From Portunus trituberculatus (Eukaryota; Arthropoda; Malacostraca; Decapoda; Portunidae), in contig NC_059272.1 in NCBI RefSeq assembly GCF_017591435.1, forward strand, positions 6,459,035 through 6,523,034: 64,000 nt of DNA, in the 5' to 3' direction. Under the pieces are notes generated by a model. It saw only the letters and a program-made list of their open reading frames with translations, did not search any database and was not told the DNA's origin. Positions 43,560-54,404 of the stretch are shown piece after piece. Every line of letters starts with the position of its first letter. Position 1 is the first letter of the stretch. A program made the translations under genes and the position numbers.

Positions 43560-46379
43560 ATCATGAATATTCCTTGCGTTGACCACTTCCACGTCTAAAC
43601 TATTCCATGCTTCCACCCTTCTATGAGGGAAGCTATATTTTTCACATCTCTCCTATAAGTGGCCATTTTAGTTTTTCCCATGCCCTCTCGACATTCTTCC
43701 ATTCCACATACACAGATCTTCCCTATCCATTTTTCCATGCCAATCATCACTCTGTATATTGCTATCAGGTCTCCCCTTTCTCTTCTGTTTTCCAGGGTTG
43801 GAAGTTGCATTCTTTTCAGTCTGTCTTCATAAGTCAAATCTCTTAAGTCAGGCACCATTTTCGTTGCAGCCCTCTGTACTTTCTCTAGTTTCCTTATGTG
43901 TTTCTTTAAGTTCGAGCCCACTGTATTGTTGCATATTCAAGCCTCGGTCTTATCATTGCAGTAATTATTTTCTTCATCATTTCTTCATCTAGATATACGA
44001 ACGCCACTCTTATGTTCCTCAATAAGTTCAATACTTCTCCAATTATTTTGTTTATATGTCTCTCTGGCGATAGGTCATTGGTAATTGTCACCCCAAGGTC
44101 TTTTTCTTCATGACTGGTTTTATGTCTTCATTTCCTATCTTGTACATACTCCTGATTCTTCTTTCACTCTTGCCAAACTCTATTTTCTTGCATTTTGTCG
44201 TGTTGAACTCCATTTGCCATGTACAGCTCCATTTCCATATTCTGTCCAAGTCTTCCTGGAGTAGTTCGCAATCTTTGTCACATCTCACTTTTCGTAACAA
44301 TTTTGCATCGTCTGCAAATAGGCTCACATAACTGGACACCCCATCCACCATGTCATTTATGTAGACTGCGAACATTACTGGTGCCAACACTGATCCCTGT
44401 GGAACTCCACTCTCCACCAATCCCCATTCTGATGGTCTGTCCTTAATTATTGTTCTCATTTCTCTTCCTACCAAAAGTCTTCCATCCATTTTAGTAAACT
44501 GCCATGCACTCCTCCTACCATTTCAAGTTTCCAGATCAGTCTCTGGTGTGGTACCTTATCAAAGGCCTTTTTTAAATCCAGATATATTCCATCAGCCCAA
44601 CCATCTCTTTCCTGTATTACATCTATCACCCTCGAATAGTAACATATCAGGTTTGTCGTGCATGAACGCCCTTTCCTAAAACCAAATTGACACTCACAAA
44701 GTATGTCATTTTTCTCCAAGAAGTCTGTCCATCTAGTCTTCACCACCCTCTCACACATCTTAGCTACCACACTTGTAAGTGACACTGGTCTATAGTTCAA
44801 TGGGTCTCTCTTGTTACCTGATTTATAGATTGGGACAATGTTAGCTCTTTTCCAGTCTTGGGGCACTACGCCTTCCCTTAATGAGGCATCAATTACTTCA
44901 CAAACTTTTTCTGCCAATTGCTCCTGCATTCTCTTAAAATCCATCCTGATACCCCATCAGGTCCCACAGCTTTTCTCACTTCTAAACTCCCCATCATGTT
45001 CTTGATCTCCTCCACCGTTACTTGAAACTCCTTCATAATCCCTTTCTGTTCCATTACCAGTGGTTTGTCAAAAGCAGTCTCCTTTGTGAATACCTTCCGA
45101 AAGCATCCATTCATAGCCTCTGCCATTTCCTGGGATCTTCACTGTATACTCCATTTACTTCTAAACTTTCAATACTTTCTCTATTTTTGATGTTGTTGTT
45201 CACATGTCTGTAAAAAAGCCTTGGTTGGTCTTTACATTTATCAATTATATCCTTTTCTTGTTTCTTTCTTTCTTCTCTTCTAATCAACACATATTCATTT
45301 CTTGCTCTTTTGTAACTTTCCCACTGCTTAATCCGTCTTTTCCTTCTCCACCTCTTCCATGCATCCTCTTTTCTTGTTCTAGCCTTTTCACATCTATCGT
45401 TAAACCAGTCCTGCTTTCCAACTTCTCTATGTTGTCTTATTGGTACAAATTTTTCTCACCTTCTTTGTATATTTTTATAAATTCCTTCCACTTTTCATTT
45501 GCTCCTTAGCACTCTTGAATTTCATCCAATTTGTCTCTTGAAAGAATTTCTTTAGGTTTCCAAAATCTGTCTTGGCATAATTCCATCTTCCCACTTTATA
45601 TTCTTCATTTCTTCTAGATTTCTCTTCGTCTATCACCTTGAACTCCAAAACTGCATGATCACTCTTTGCTAAAGGGCACTCCACCCTCATCTCCTCAATG
45701 ACCATTGGCTCTGTACTAAAGACCAAGTCCAGTCTTGACGATGCTCCCTCTCCTCCAAACCTAGTATCTTCTTTGACCCACTGAGTTAACACATTTTCCA
45801 TTGCCAGTGTCAATAGTGTATTTCCCCATGTTGTCTCTGATCCTTCCATTGACCAGTCCTCCCAACACACCTCTTTACAATTAAAATCTCCCATCATTAT
45901 AGTTCGTTCACAGCCACCCAACATTTCTTCCAGACATGTTCCTGTATCACTTATCATTTCTTCATATTCCTGTACTGACCATGCATTTGTCTTAGGTGGT
46001 ACGTACACCACTATGTAGTGCCTCTTTTTTCCTTCATTAGTTTCTGCTCTGATCTTTAGCACTTCTGCCTTTCCCATACCTTTTTCACTTGATCCACCTT
46101 TATATCTTTTTTAACCAGCAACATCACTCCTCCTCCCATCTTACCTACTCTATTTCTTTTCCAAACGTTATATTTCCCTTCTCCAACCTTCATCAGGTCT
46201 TCTCCCTCTCTCAGTTTTGTTTCAGTAAGACCCACAATATCTGGGTTCTTGTCCCTCAAGTAATCGTTGAGTTCTAAAATCCCCGATATCACTCCATTTA
46301 TGTTGGAATACATTACATTTCGCTCATATGTAAGTTTCTTTAGTCCTTTCTTGCTGTACTTTTCTGGGTTATGAACCAC
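43560..46379 (-). pseudogene. LINE D unit 1 ORF2, APE endonuclease and CR1-like RT
   Basis: Endonuclease: VMYSNINGVISGILELNDYL, IVGLTETKL, GGGVMLLVKK, YVPPKTNAW, MMGDFNCKEVCWED, SRLDLVF, KSDHAVLEF. RT: AVGPDGVSGWIL, VVPQDWKRANIVPIYKSGN, LNYRPVSLTSVVAKMCERV, CQFGFRKGRSC, IYLDLKKAFDKVPHQRLIW, SGVPQGSVLAPVMFAVYIND, LFADDAKLL, WQMEFNTTKC, PRLEYATIQW. All catalytic blocks are present, but about seven one-base shifts and a stop after MEDF split the frame; several of these sit in T or A runs. Confidence 0.85.
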
Positions 46380-46389
46380 TTCCTCAGTC

Positions 46390-47267
46390 TCATATCCAAG
46401 ATTCTCCAGAAAAACTCTTTCTTCTCTTCTTCTGTCCTCTCTTCATTTTTTTCAAAGCCTCCTTTCTCAACTCATTTAACATTTCTCTTTCCTTTTCACC
46501 GAGATCTCTTCTCAACCAAATCTTCCTTGTTGTTTCCTGCTGGGCTAGCCTCCATGACTTCTCCACCAATTCATCTACATCCTTTTGTGACTTAAGTTTG
46601 ATTCTTATTGGCCTCATACCTTCTCTTGTGAACTTTCCAATTCTATGGAAGTCCTCTATTTCTTGTACTAGGTCTTTTCCTCCTCTTGCACCACATTAAT
46701 GATATTATTTATCACCTTTTTATGTTTTCTCTCTCTCCATTTTACTCGGTGTCTTATCCTCCTCCACACCAAATATCACCACACATCTCTTTTTGTCTAC
46801 AGTTTCCCTCACCAATGTCTCATTTGACTTAATAACCTTCACCACTTTCTCAGCTATCTTCTCTTCTATGATCTGTTGATCTATAATTTCAGCAAGGCCC
46901 AAAGTTTTCTCCCTGACTCTTTGATTTCCTTTTCCAGACTTGCAACTTTGTAATTTACCTCCTTTCTTTCCACTTCCTGACTTTTTCCATTCAGCCTGCT
47001 TCTCCATCACTTTTCCTAGAGATTCTCCACATTTTTCGCAATTCACTTTAATTAGCTTAACTTCCTCTTTCAGTGCTGCATTTTCCTTCTTCATATCGGC
47101 ACAGTCTCTTTTACATTGTCATAACTCGTTTCCAGGCCCTCATACTTTTCAAACAGTTTTTCAATTTTACCTTCTAACTCCAGAATTTTCTTCACATAAG
47201 TGCTCTTCTCCATTATTCCTTGAAACCCTGTGAAGTCTGATTCCTCTTTCGAGTTCACGGCCGCCAT
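46390..47267 (-). pseudogene. LINE D unit 1 ORF1, coiled-coil protein
   Basis: Start ATG 47265-47267 in AACATGGCG (MAAVNSKEESDFTGF). Heptad-rich KILELEGKIEKLFEKYEG, then after a shift MKKENAALKEEVKLIKVNC, a Lys/Gly-rich section and KIAEKVVKVIKSNETLV, CVVIFGVEED, then a C-terminal part (RIKLKSQKDVDELVEKSWRL, EREMLNELRKEALKKM). The layout of coiled coil, RRM-like and C-terminal parts resembles L1/CR1-type RNA-binding ORF1 proteins; the RRM call is an inference. Confidence 0.7.
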
Positions 47268-47487
47268 GTTGCGCAGACGTAAACAAACCAGCTGATGGCT
47301 CAAACGCAGGCTACAGTTTATATTTACCTTCACTGGACATTATTTTGCTAATCAACAGTTAACATGACTATATGGAGACGGGACAAACATTACCAGCTCC
47401 TTTCCCACCTTGGTTACTCTTAGGTAACTGTAGAATTATAGATGATTGCTCTGGAGCTCAGCGACCACCTCCGCCATCGACGATGTC

Positions 47488-47490
<3 letters not shown>

Positions 47491-47520
<30 letters not shown>

Positions 47521-47661
47521 GTGGTGGTGGTAGCAGTGGTAGTGATGGAAGCAGGAAGGATTAACAAAATATTTCACACTTTTTACAACTTTGAGTCTTC
47601 CGCCTCTTGACCTAAGGTCCATGCCCTGTCCCTCCCCGTGACCTCAGAATGTCACCACCCC

Positions 47662-47724
<63 letters not shown>
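47491..47724. repeat. Two (TG)n tracts with 140 bp between them
   Basis: (TG)n at 47491-47518 and 47663-47724. The segment between (GGTGGTGGTAGCAGTGG...) is absent from unit 2, which has one tract (53093-53138), as expected for slippage or recombination between the tracts. Confidence 0.9.
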
Positions 47725-47725
<1 letters not shown>

Positions 47726-48800
47726 TGATCTTTATTTTTATTTCATTAATAGTGGTGTTCCTCAGGGTTCTATCCTGTCACCCACTCTCCTTCTATTATT
47801 CATTAATGACCTTCTTAACCAAACTTCTTGCCCTATCCACTCCTACGCTGATGATACCACCCTACATCTTTCCACGTTCTTTCAGAGACGTCCAACCCTT
47901 CAGGAAATTAACAGATCACGCGGAGACGCCACGGAACGCCTGACTTCCGATCTCTCTAAAATTTCCGATTGGGGCAGAGAAAATCTAGTAGTTTTCAATG
48001 CCTCAAAACTCAATTCCTCCATCTATCAACTCGACACAACCTTCCAGACAACTATCCCTCTTCTTCAATGACACTCAACTGTCTCCTCTTCCACAATGAA
48101 TATTCTCGGTCTGTCCTTTGCTCATAATCTTAACTGGAAACTTCACATCTCATCTCTTGCTAAAACAGCTTCTATGAAATTAGGTGTTCTGAGGCGTCTC
48201 CGCCAGTTTTTCTCGCCCTCCAACTGCTTAATCTGTATAAGGGCCTTATCCGTCCCTGTATGGAGTACTCTTCGCATGTCTGGGGGGGTTCCAGTCACAC
48301 AGCTTTGCTTGATAGGGTAGAATCGAAAGCTCTTCGTCTCATCAACTCTCCTCTGACTAACTGTCTTCAGTCTCTTTCTCACTGCCGAAATGTTGCATCC
48401 CTTTCTATATTTTATCACTATTTTCATGGTAACTGTTCTACTGATCTTGCTAACTGCATGCCTCCTCCTCCTGCAGCCACGCTGCACAAGGCTTTCTTCT
48501 TCCTCTCATCCCTATTCTGTTCAACTCTCAAATGCAAGAGTTAACCAGTACGTACGCTCAATCATTCATCCCTTTCACTGGTAAACTCTGGAACTCCCTC
48601 CCTGCATCTGTATTTCCACAACTTGTTTCTTTTAAGAGGGAGATATCGAGGCATTTGCTCCCCTAATTCTGGCTGACGGTTTTGCCACTTTTTGTACTCT
48701 TTGGAGAGCCAGCGCTCAAGTGGGCTTTTTTTTTTTTTTTTTTTTTTTTTGTCCTTGGCTGGCCCTCTTCCCTACGTAAAAAAAAAAAAAAAAACATGTC
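47725..48800 (+). pseudogene. LINE E, unit 1, RT C-terminal half and 3' UTR
   Basis: RT from INSGVPQGSILSPTLLLLFIND through SYADDTTLHLS (catalytic Y-A-D-D) and DWGRENLVVFNASK; then shifts; NILGLSFAHNLNWKLHI; LLDRVESKALRLINSP; SLSHCRNVASLSIFYHYFHG. More frameshifts than unit 2, nearly all one-base losses in C or A runs. The 3' UTR has a T-run (48726-48750) and an A-run (48778-48794). Confidence 0.85.
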
Positions 48801-49039
48801 TACATCTATAAATGCACATGTATATTCACATGTGTACTGTACATGACCTTGTTCAGTCACCCAAGTCCACCAAAGCTGGAAAACACTGTATTATCTCATT
48901 TGTATGTATGATTGACTGTCTAAAACTTCTTGCCACAGTATGCCATGACTATTGCGAGTCTATTAAGGTCACATATAACGTAAGCAGCCTCGAAACACGG
49001 ACAGATGGAAAATCAGGATGTAACTCGGACGTTCCCATG

Positions 49040-49041
<2 letters not shown>
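48801..49041. other. Unassigned spacer between duplication units
   Basis: 240 bp, no gene recognised. CACATGTATATTCACATGTG near 48819 is a weak palindrome. Confidence 0.4.
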
Positions 49042-49070
<29 letters not shown>

Positions 49071-49073
<3 letters not shown>

Positions 49074-52000
49074 TTACCTAATTGTATTTACCTAATTGTA
49101 ACATACGGAAAAGAGCTATGCTCGTGTTGTCCCGTCTCCATATCTATTAATGTCCAGCTTTTCTTAAAATCATGAATATTCCTTGCGTTGACCACTTCCA
49201 CGTCTAAACTATTCCATGCTTCCACCCTTCTATGAGGAAGCTATATTTTTCACATCTCTCCTATAAGTGGCCATTTTAGTTTTTCCCATGCCCTCTCGAC
49301 ATTCTTCCATTCCACATACACAGATCTTCCCTATCCATTTTTCCATGCCAATCATCACTCTGTATATTGCTATCAGGTCTCCCCTTTCTCTTCTGTTTTC
49401 CAGGGTTGGAAGTTGCATTCTTTTCAGTCTGTCTTCATAAGTCAAATCTCTTAAGTCAGGCACCATTTTCGTTGCAGCCCTCTGTACTTTCTCTAGTTTC
49501 CTTATGTGTTTCTTTAAGTTCGGAGCCCACTGTATTGTTGCATATTCAAGCCTCGGTCTTATCATTGCAGTAATTATTTTCTTCATCATTTCTTCATCTA
49601 GATATACGAACGCCACTCTTATGTTCCTCAATAAGTTCAATACTTCTCCAATTATTTTGTTTATATGTCTCTCTGGCGATAGGTCATTGGTAATTGTCAC
49701 CCCAAGGTCTTTTCTTCATGACTGGTTTTATGTCTTCATTTCCTATCTTGTACATACTCCTGATTCTTCTTTCACTCTTGCCAAACTCTATTTTCTTGCA
49801 TTTTGTCGTGTTGAACTCCATTTGCCATGTACAGCTCCATTTCCATATTCTGTCCAAGTCTTCCTGGAGTAGTTCGCAATCTTTGTCACATCTCACTTTT
49901 CTTAACAATTTTGCATCGTCTGCAAATAGGCTCACATAACTGGACACCCCATCCACCATGTCATTTATGTAGACTGCGAACATTACTGGTGCCAACACTG
50001 ATCCCTGTGGAACTCCACTCTCCACCAATCCCCATTCTGATGGTCTGTCCTTAATTATTGTTCTCATTTCTCTTCCTACCAAAAGTCTTCCATCCATTTT
50101 AGTAAACTGCCATGCACTCCTCCTACCATTTCAAGTTTCCAGATCAGTCTCTGGTGTGGTACCTTATCAAAGGCCTTTTTTAAATCCAGATATATTCCAT
50201 CAGCCCAACCATCTCTTTCCTGTATTACATCTATCACCCTCGAATAGTAACATATCAGGTTTGTCGTGCATGAACGCCCTTTCCTAAAACCAAATTGACA
50301 CTCACAAAGTATGTCATTTTCTCCAAGAAGTCTGTCCATCTAGTCTTCACCACCCTCTCACACATCTTAGCTACCACACTTGTAAGTGACACTGGTCTAT
50401 AGTTCAATGGGTCTCTCTTGTTACCTGATTTATAGATTGGGACAATGTTAGCTCTTTTCCAGTCTTGGGGCACTACGCCTTCCCTTAATGAGGCATCAAT
50501 TACTTCACAAACTTTTTCTGCCAATTGCTCCTGCATTCTCTTAAAATCCATCCTGATACCCCATCAGGTCCCACAGCTTTTCTCACTTCTAAACTCCCCA
50601 TCATGTTCTTGATCTCCTCCACCGTTACTTGAAACTCCTTCATAATCCCTTTCTGTTCCATTACCAGTGGTTTGTCAAAAGCAGTCTCCTTTGTGAATAC
50701 CTTCCGAAAGCATCCATTCATAGCCTCTGCCATTTCCTGGGATCTTCACTGTATACTCCATTTACTTCTAAACTTTCAATACTTTCTCTATTTTTGATGT
50801 TGTTGTTCACATGTCTGTAAAAAAGCCTTGGTTGGTCTTTACATTTATCAATTATATCCTTTTCTTGTTTCTTTCTTTCTTCTCTTCTAATCAACACATA
50901 TTCATTTCTTGCTCTTTTGTAACTTTCCACTGCTTAATCCGTCTTTTCCTTCTCCACCTCTTCCATGCATCCTCTTTTCTTGTTCTAGCCTTTTCACATC
51001 TATCGTTAAACCAGTCCTGCTTTCCAACTTCTCTATGTTGTCTTATTGGTACAAATTTTTCTCACCTTCTTTGTATATTTTTATAAATTCCTTCCACTTT
51101 TCATTTGCTCCTTAGCACTCTTGAATTTCATCCAATTTGTCTCTTGAAAGAATTTCTTTAGGTTTCCAAAATCTGTCTTGGCATAATTCCATCTTCCCAC
51201 TTTATATTCTTCATTTCTTCTAGATTTCTCTTCGTCTATCACCTTGAACTCCAAAACTGCATGATCACTCTTTGCTAAAGGGCACTCCACCCTCATCTCC
51301 TCAATGACCATTGGCTCTGTACTAAAGACCAAGTCCAGTCTTGACGATGCTCCCTCTCCTCCAAACCTAGTATCTTCTTTGACCCACTGAGTTAACACAT
51401 TTTCCATTGCCAGTGTCAATAGTGTATTTCCCCATGTTGTCTCTGATCCTTCCATTGACCAGTCCTCCCAACACACCTCTTTACAATTAAAATCTCCCAT
51501 CATTATAGTTCGTTCACAGCCACCCAACATTTCTTCCAGACATGTTCCTGTATCACTTATCATTTCTTCATATTCCTGTACTGACCATGCATTTGTCTTA
51601 GGTGGTACGTACACCACTATGTAGTGCCTCTTTTTCCTTCATTAGTTTCTGCTCTGATCTTTAGCACTTCTGCCTTTCCCATACCTTTTTCACTTGATCC
51701 ACCTTTATATCTTTTTTAACCAGCAACATCACTCCTCCTCCCATCTTACCTACTCTATTTCTTTTCCAAACGTTATATTTCCCTTCTCCAACCTTCATCA
51801 GGTCTTCTCCCTCTCTCAGTTTTGTTTCAGTAAGACCCACAATATCTGGGTTCTTGTCCCTCAAGTAATCGTTGAGTTCTAAAATCCCGATATCACTCCA
51901 TTTATGTTGGAATACATTACATTTCGCTCATATGTAAGTTTCTTTAGTCCTTTCTTGCTGTACTTTTCTGGGTTATGAACCACTTCCTCAGTCTCATATC

Positions 52001-53090
52001 CAAGATTCTCCAGAAAAACTCTTTCTTCTCTTCTTCTGTCCTCTCTTCATTTTTTTCAAAGCCTCCTTTCTCAACTCATTTAACATTTCTCTTTCCTTTT
52101 CACCGAGATCTCTTCTCAACCAAATCTTCCTTGTTGTTTCCTGCTGGGCTAGCCTCCATGACTTCTCCACCAATTCATCTACATCCTTTTGTGACTTAAG
52201 TTTGATTCTTATTGGCCTCATACCTTCTCTTGTGAACTTTCCAATTCTATGGAAGTCCTCTATTTCTTGTACTAGGTCTTTTCCTCCTCTTGCACCACAT
52301 TAATGATATTATTTATCACCTTTTTATGTTTTCTCTCTCTCCATTTTACTCGGTGTCTTATCCTCCTCCACACCAAATATCACCACACATCTCTTTTTGT
52401 CTACAGTTTCCCTCACCAATGTCTCATTTGACTTAATAACCTTCACCACTTTCTCAGCTATCTTCTCTTCTATGATCTGTTGATCTATAATTTCAGCAAG
52501 GCCCAAAGTTTTCTCCCTGACTCTTTGATTTCCTTTTCCAGACTTGCAACTTTGTAATTTACCTCCTTTCTTTCCACTTCCTGACTTTTTCCATTCAGCC
52601 TGCTTCTCCATCACTTTTCCTAGAGATTCTCCACATTTTCGCAATTCACTTTAATTAGCTTAACTTCCTCTTTCAGTGCTGCATTTTCCTTCTTCATATC
52701 GGCACAGTCTCTCTTTACATTGTCATAACTCGTTTCCAGGCCCTCATACTTTTCAAACAGTTTTCAATTTTACCTTCTAACTCCAGAATTTTCTTCACAT
52801 AAGTGCTCTTCTCCATTATTCCTTGAAACCCTGTGAAGTCTGATTCCTCTTTCGAGTTCACGGCCGCCATGTTGCGCAGACGTAAACAAACCAGCTGATG
52901 GCTCAAACGCAGGCTACAGTTTATATTTACCTTCACTGGACATTATTTTGCTAATCAACAGTTAACATGACTATATGGAGACGGGACAAACATTACCAGC
53001 TCCTTTCCCACCTTGGTTACTCTTAGGTAACTGTAGAATTATAGATGATTGCTCTGGAGCTCAGCGACCACCTCCGCCATCGACGATGTC

Positions 53091-53092
<2 letters not shown>
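49071..53092 (-). mobile_element. LINE D, unit 2
   Basis: Same element as unit 1. ORF2 (49166-51983) keeps an open stretch of 156 codons at its C-terminus, where unit 1 is broken by the one-base change AAGTTCGAGCCC versus AAGTTCGGAGCCC. Other breaks differ between units (T5 versus T4 near 50318, C3 versus C2 near 50925). ORF1 (51994-52871) is broken at 52636 and 52712-52765. Catalytic blocks as in unit 1. Confidence 0.85.
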
Positions 53093-53138
<46 letters not shown>

Positions 53139-53140
<2 letters not shown>

Positions 53141-54126
53141 TCTTTATTTTTATTTCATTAATAGTGGTGTTCCTCAGGGTTCTATCCTGTCACCCACTCT
53201 CCTTCTATTATTCATTAATGACCTTCTTAACCAAACTTCTTGCCCTATCCACTCCTACGCTGATGATACCACCCTACATCTTTCCACGTTCTTTCAGAGA
53301 CGTCCAACCCTTCAGGAAATTAACAGATCACGCGGAGACGCCACGGAACGCCTGACTTCCGATCTCTCTAAAATTTCCGATTGGGGCAGAGAAAATCTAG
53401 TAGTTTTCAATGCCTCAAAAACTCAATTCCTCCATCTATCAACTCGACACAACCTTCCAGACAACTATCCCCTCTTCTTCAATGACACTCAACTGTCTCC
53501 CTCTTCCACAATGAATATTCTCGGTCTGTCCTTTGCTCATAATCTTAACTGGAAACTTCACATCTCATCTCTTGCTAAAACAGCTTCTATGAAATTAGGT
53601 GTTCTGAGGCGTCTCCGCCAGTTTTTCTCGCCCCTCCAACTGCTTAATCTGTATAAGGGCCTTATCCGTCCCTGTATGGAGTACTCTTCGCATGTCTGGG
53701 GGGGTTCCAGTCACACAGCTTTGCTTGATAGGGTAGAATCGAAAGCTCTTCGTCTCATCAACTCCCCTCCTCTGACTAACTGTCTTCAGTCTCTTTCTCA
53801 CTGCCGAAATGTTGCATCCCTTTCTATATTTTATCACTATTTTCATGGTAACTGTTCTACTGATCTTGCTAACTGCATGCCTCCCCTCCTCCTGCAGCCA
53901 CGCTGCACAAGGCTTTCTTCTTCCTCTCATCCCTATTCTGTTCAACTCTCAAATGCAAGAGTTAACCAGTACGTACGCTCAATCATTCATCCCTTTCACT
54001 GGTAAACTCTGGAACTCCCTCCCTGCATCTGTATTTCCACAACTTGTTTCTTTTAAGAGGAGATATCGAGGCATTTGCTCTAATTCTGGCTGACGGTTTT
54101 GCCACTTTTTGTACTCTTTGGAGAGC
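53139..54126 (+). pseudogene. LINE E, unit 2, RT C-terminal half, open for about 300 codons
   Basis: Open from GVPQGSILSPTLLLLFINDL to 54005 through SYADDTTLHLS, FNASKTQFLHLSTRHNL, NILGLSFAHNLNWKLHI, LLNLYKGLIRPCMEYSSHVW and CRNVASLSIFYHYFHG. It lacks the fingers and LDISKAFD part because the 5' end is truncated at the (TG)n. Use it as the family reference for the broken copies at 345-1420 and 47725. RT half-domain alone cannot act. Confidence 0.85.
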
Positions 54127-54404
54127 CATAACATAACATAACATAAATAATAGGATAACAAAGGGCCACCAGGGCCCATCTAGGTTATCCTGTATCAGTC
54201 GCACAGCGACCTCGTCATCAGTACTTAAAGATACACTTACAAGTACACAATACATTATATACTAATTCTAAATATTTGGCCCATTAACAGGGCTAAGTCC
54301 TGCAGCGAAATCCTCTACAATTTGTGGTCCCCATACATGGGGATCATGTCTTATTTAACTATAGTAAATTTCTTATAAAAACTATCATGCAGTGCTATAC
54401 ATAA

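Larger units (their letters stand above)
43461..47488 (-). mobile_element. LINE D, unit 1, CR1-like, near full length
   Basis: About 4.0 kb. On the minus strand: leader (47488-47268), coiled-coil ORF1 (47267-46390), ORF2 endonuclease and RT (46379-43560), 3' UTR with two AGGTAAATACAATT units joined to (AC)n. No RNase H. The leader lies next to (TG)n at 47491. Confidence 0.85.
43413..48717. repeat. Direct duplication, unit 1
   Basis: Contains (GT)n, LINE D (minus), its 5' leader, two (TG)n tracts and LINE E (plus). Unit 2 at 49042-54126 repeats it in the same order and orientation. Unit 1 has an extra 47520-47724 between its two (TG)n tracts. Differences are mostly one-base homopolymer lengths. 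Confidence 0.92.
49042..54126. repeat. Direct duplication, unit 2
   Basis: Same order as unit 1. It ends at GAGAGCC of the LINE E 3' UTR, where LINE F is joined. Confidence 0.92.
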
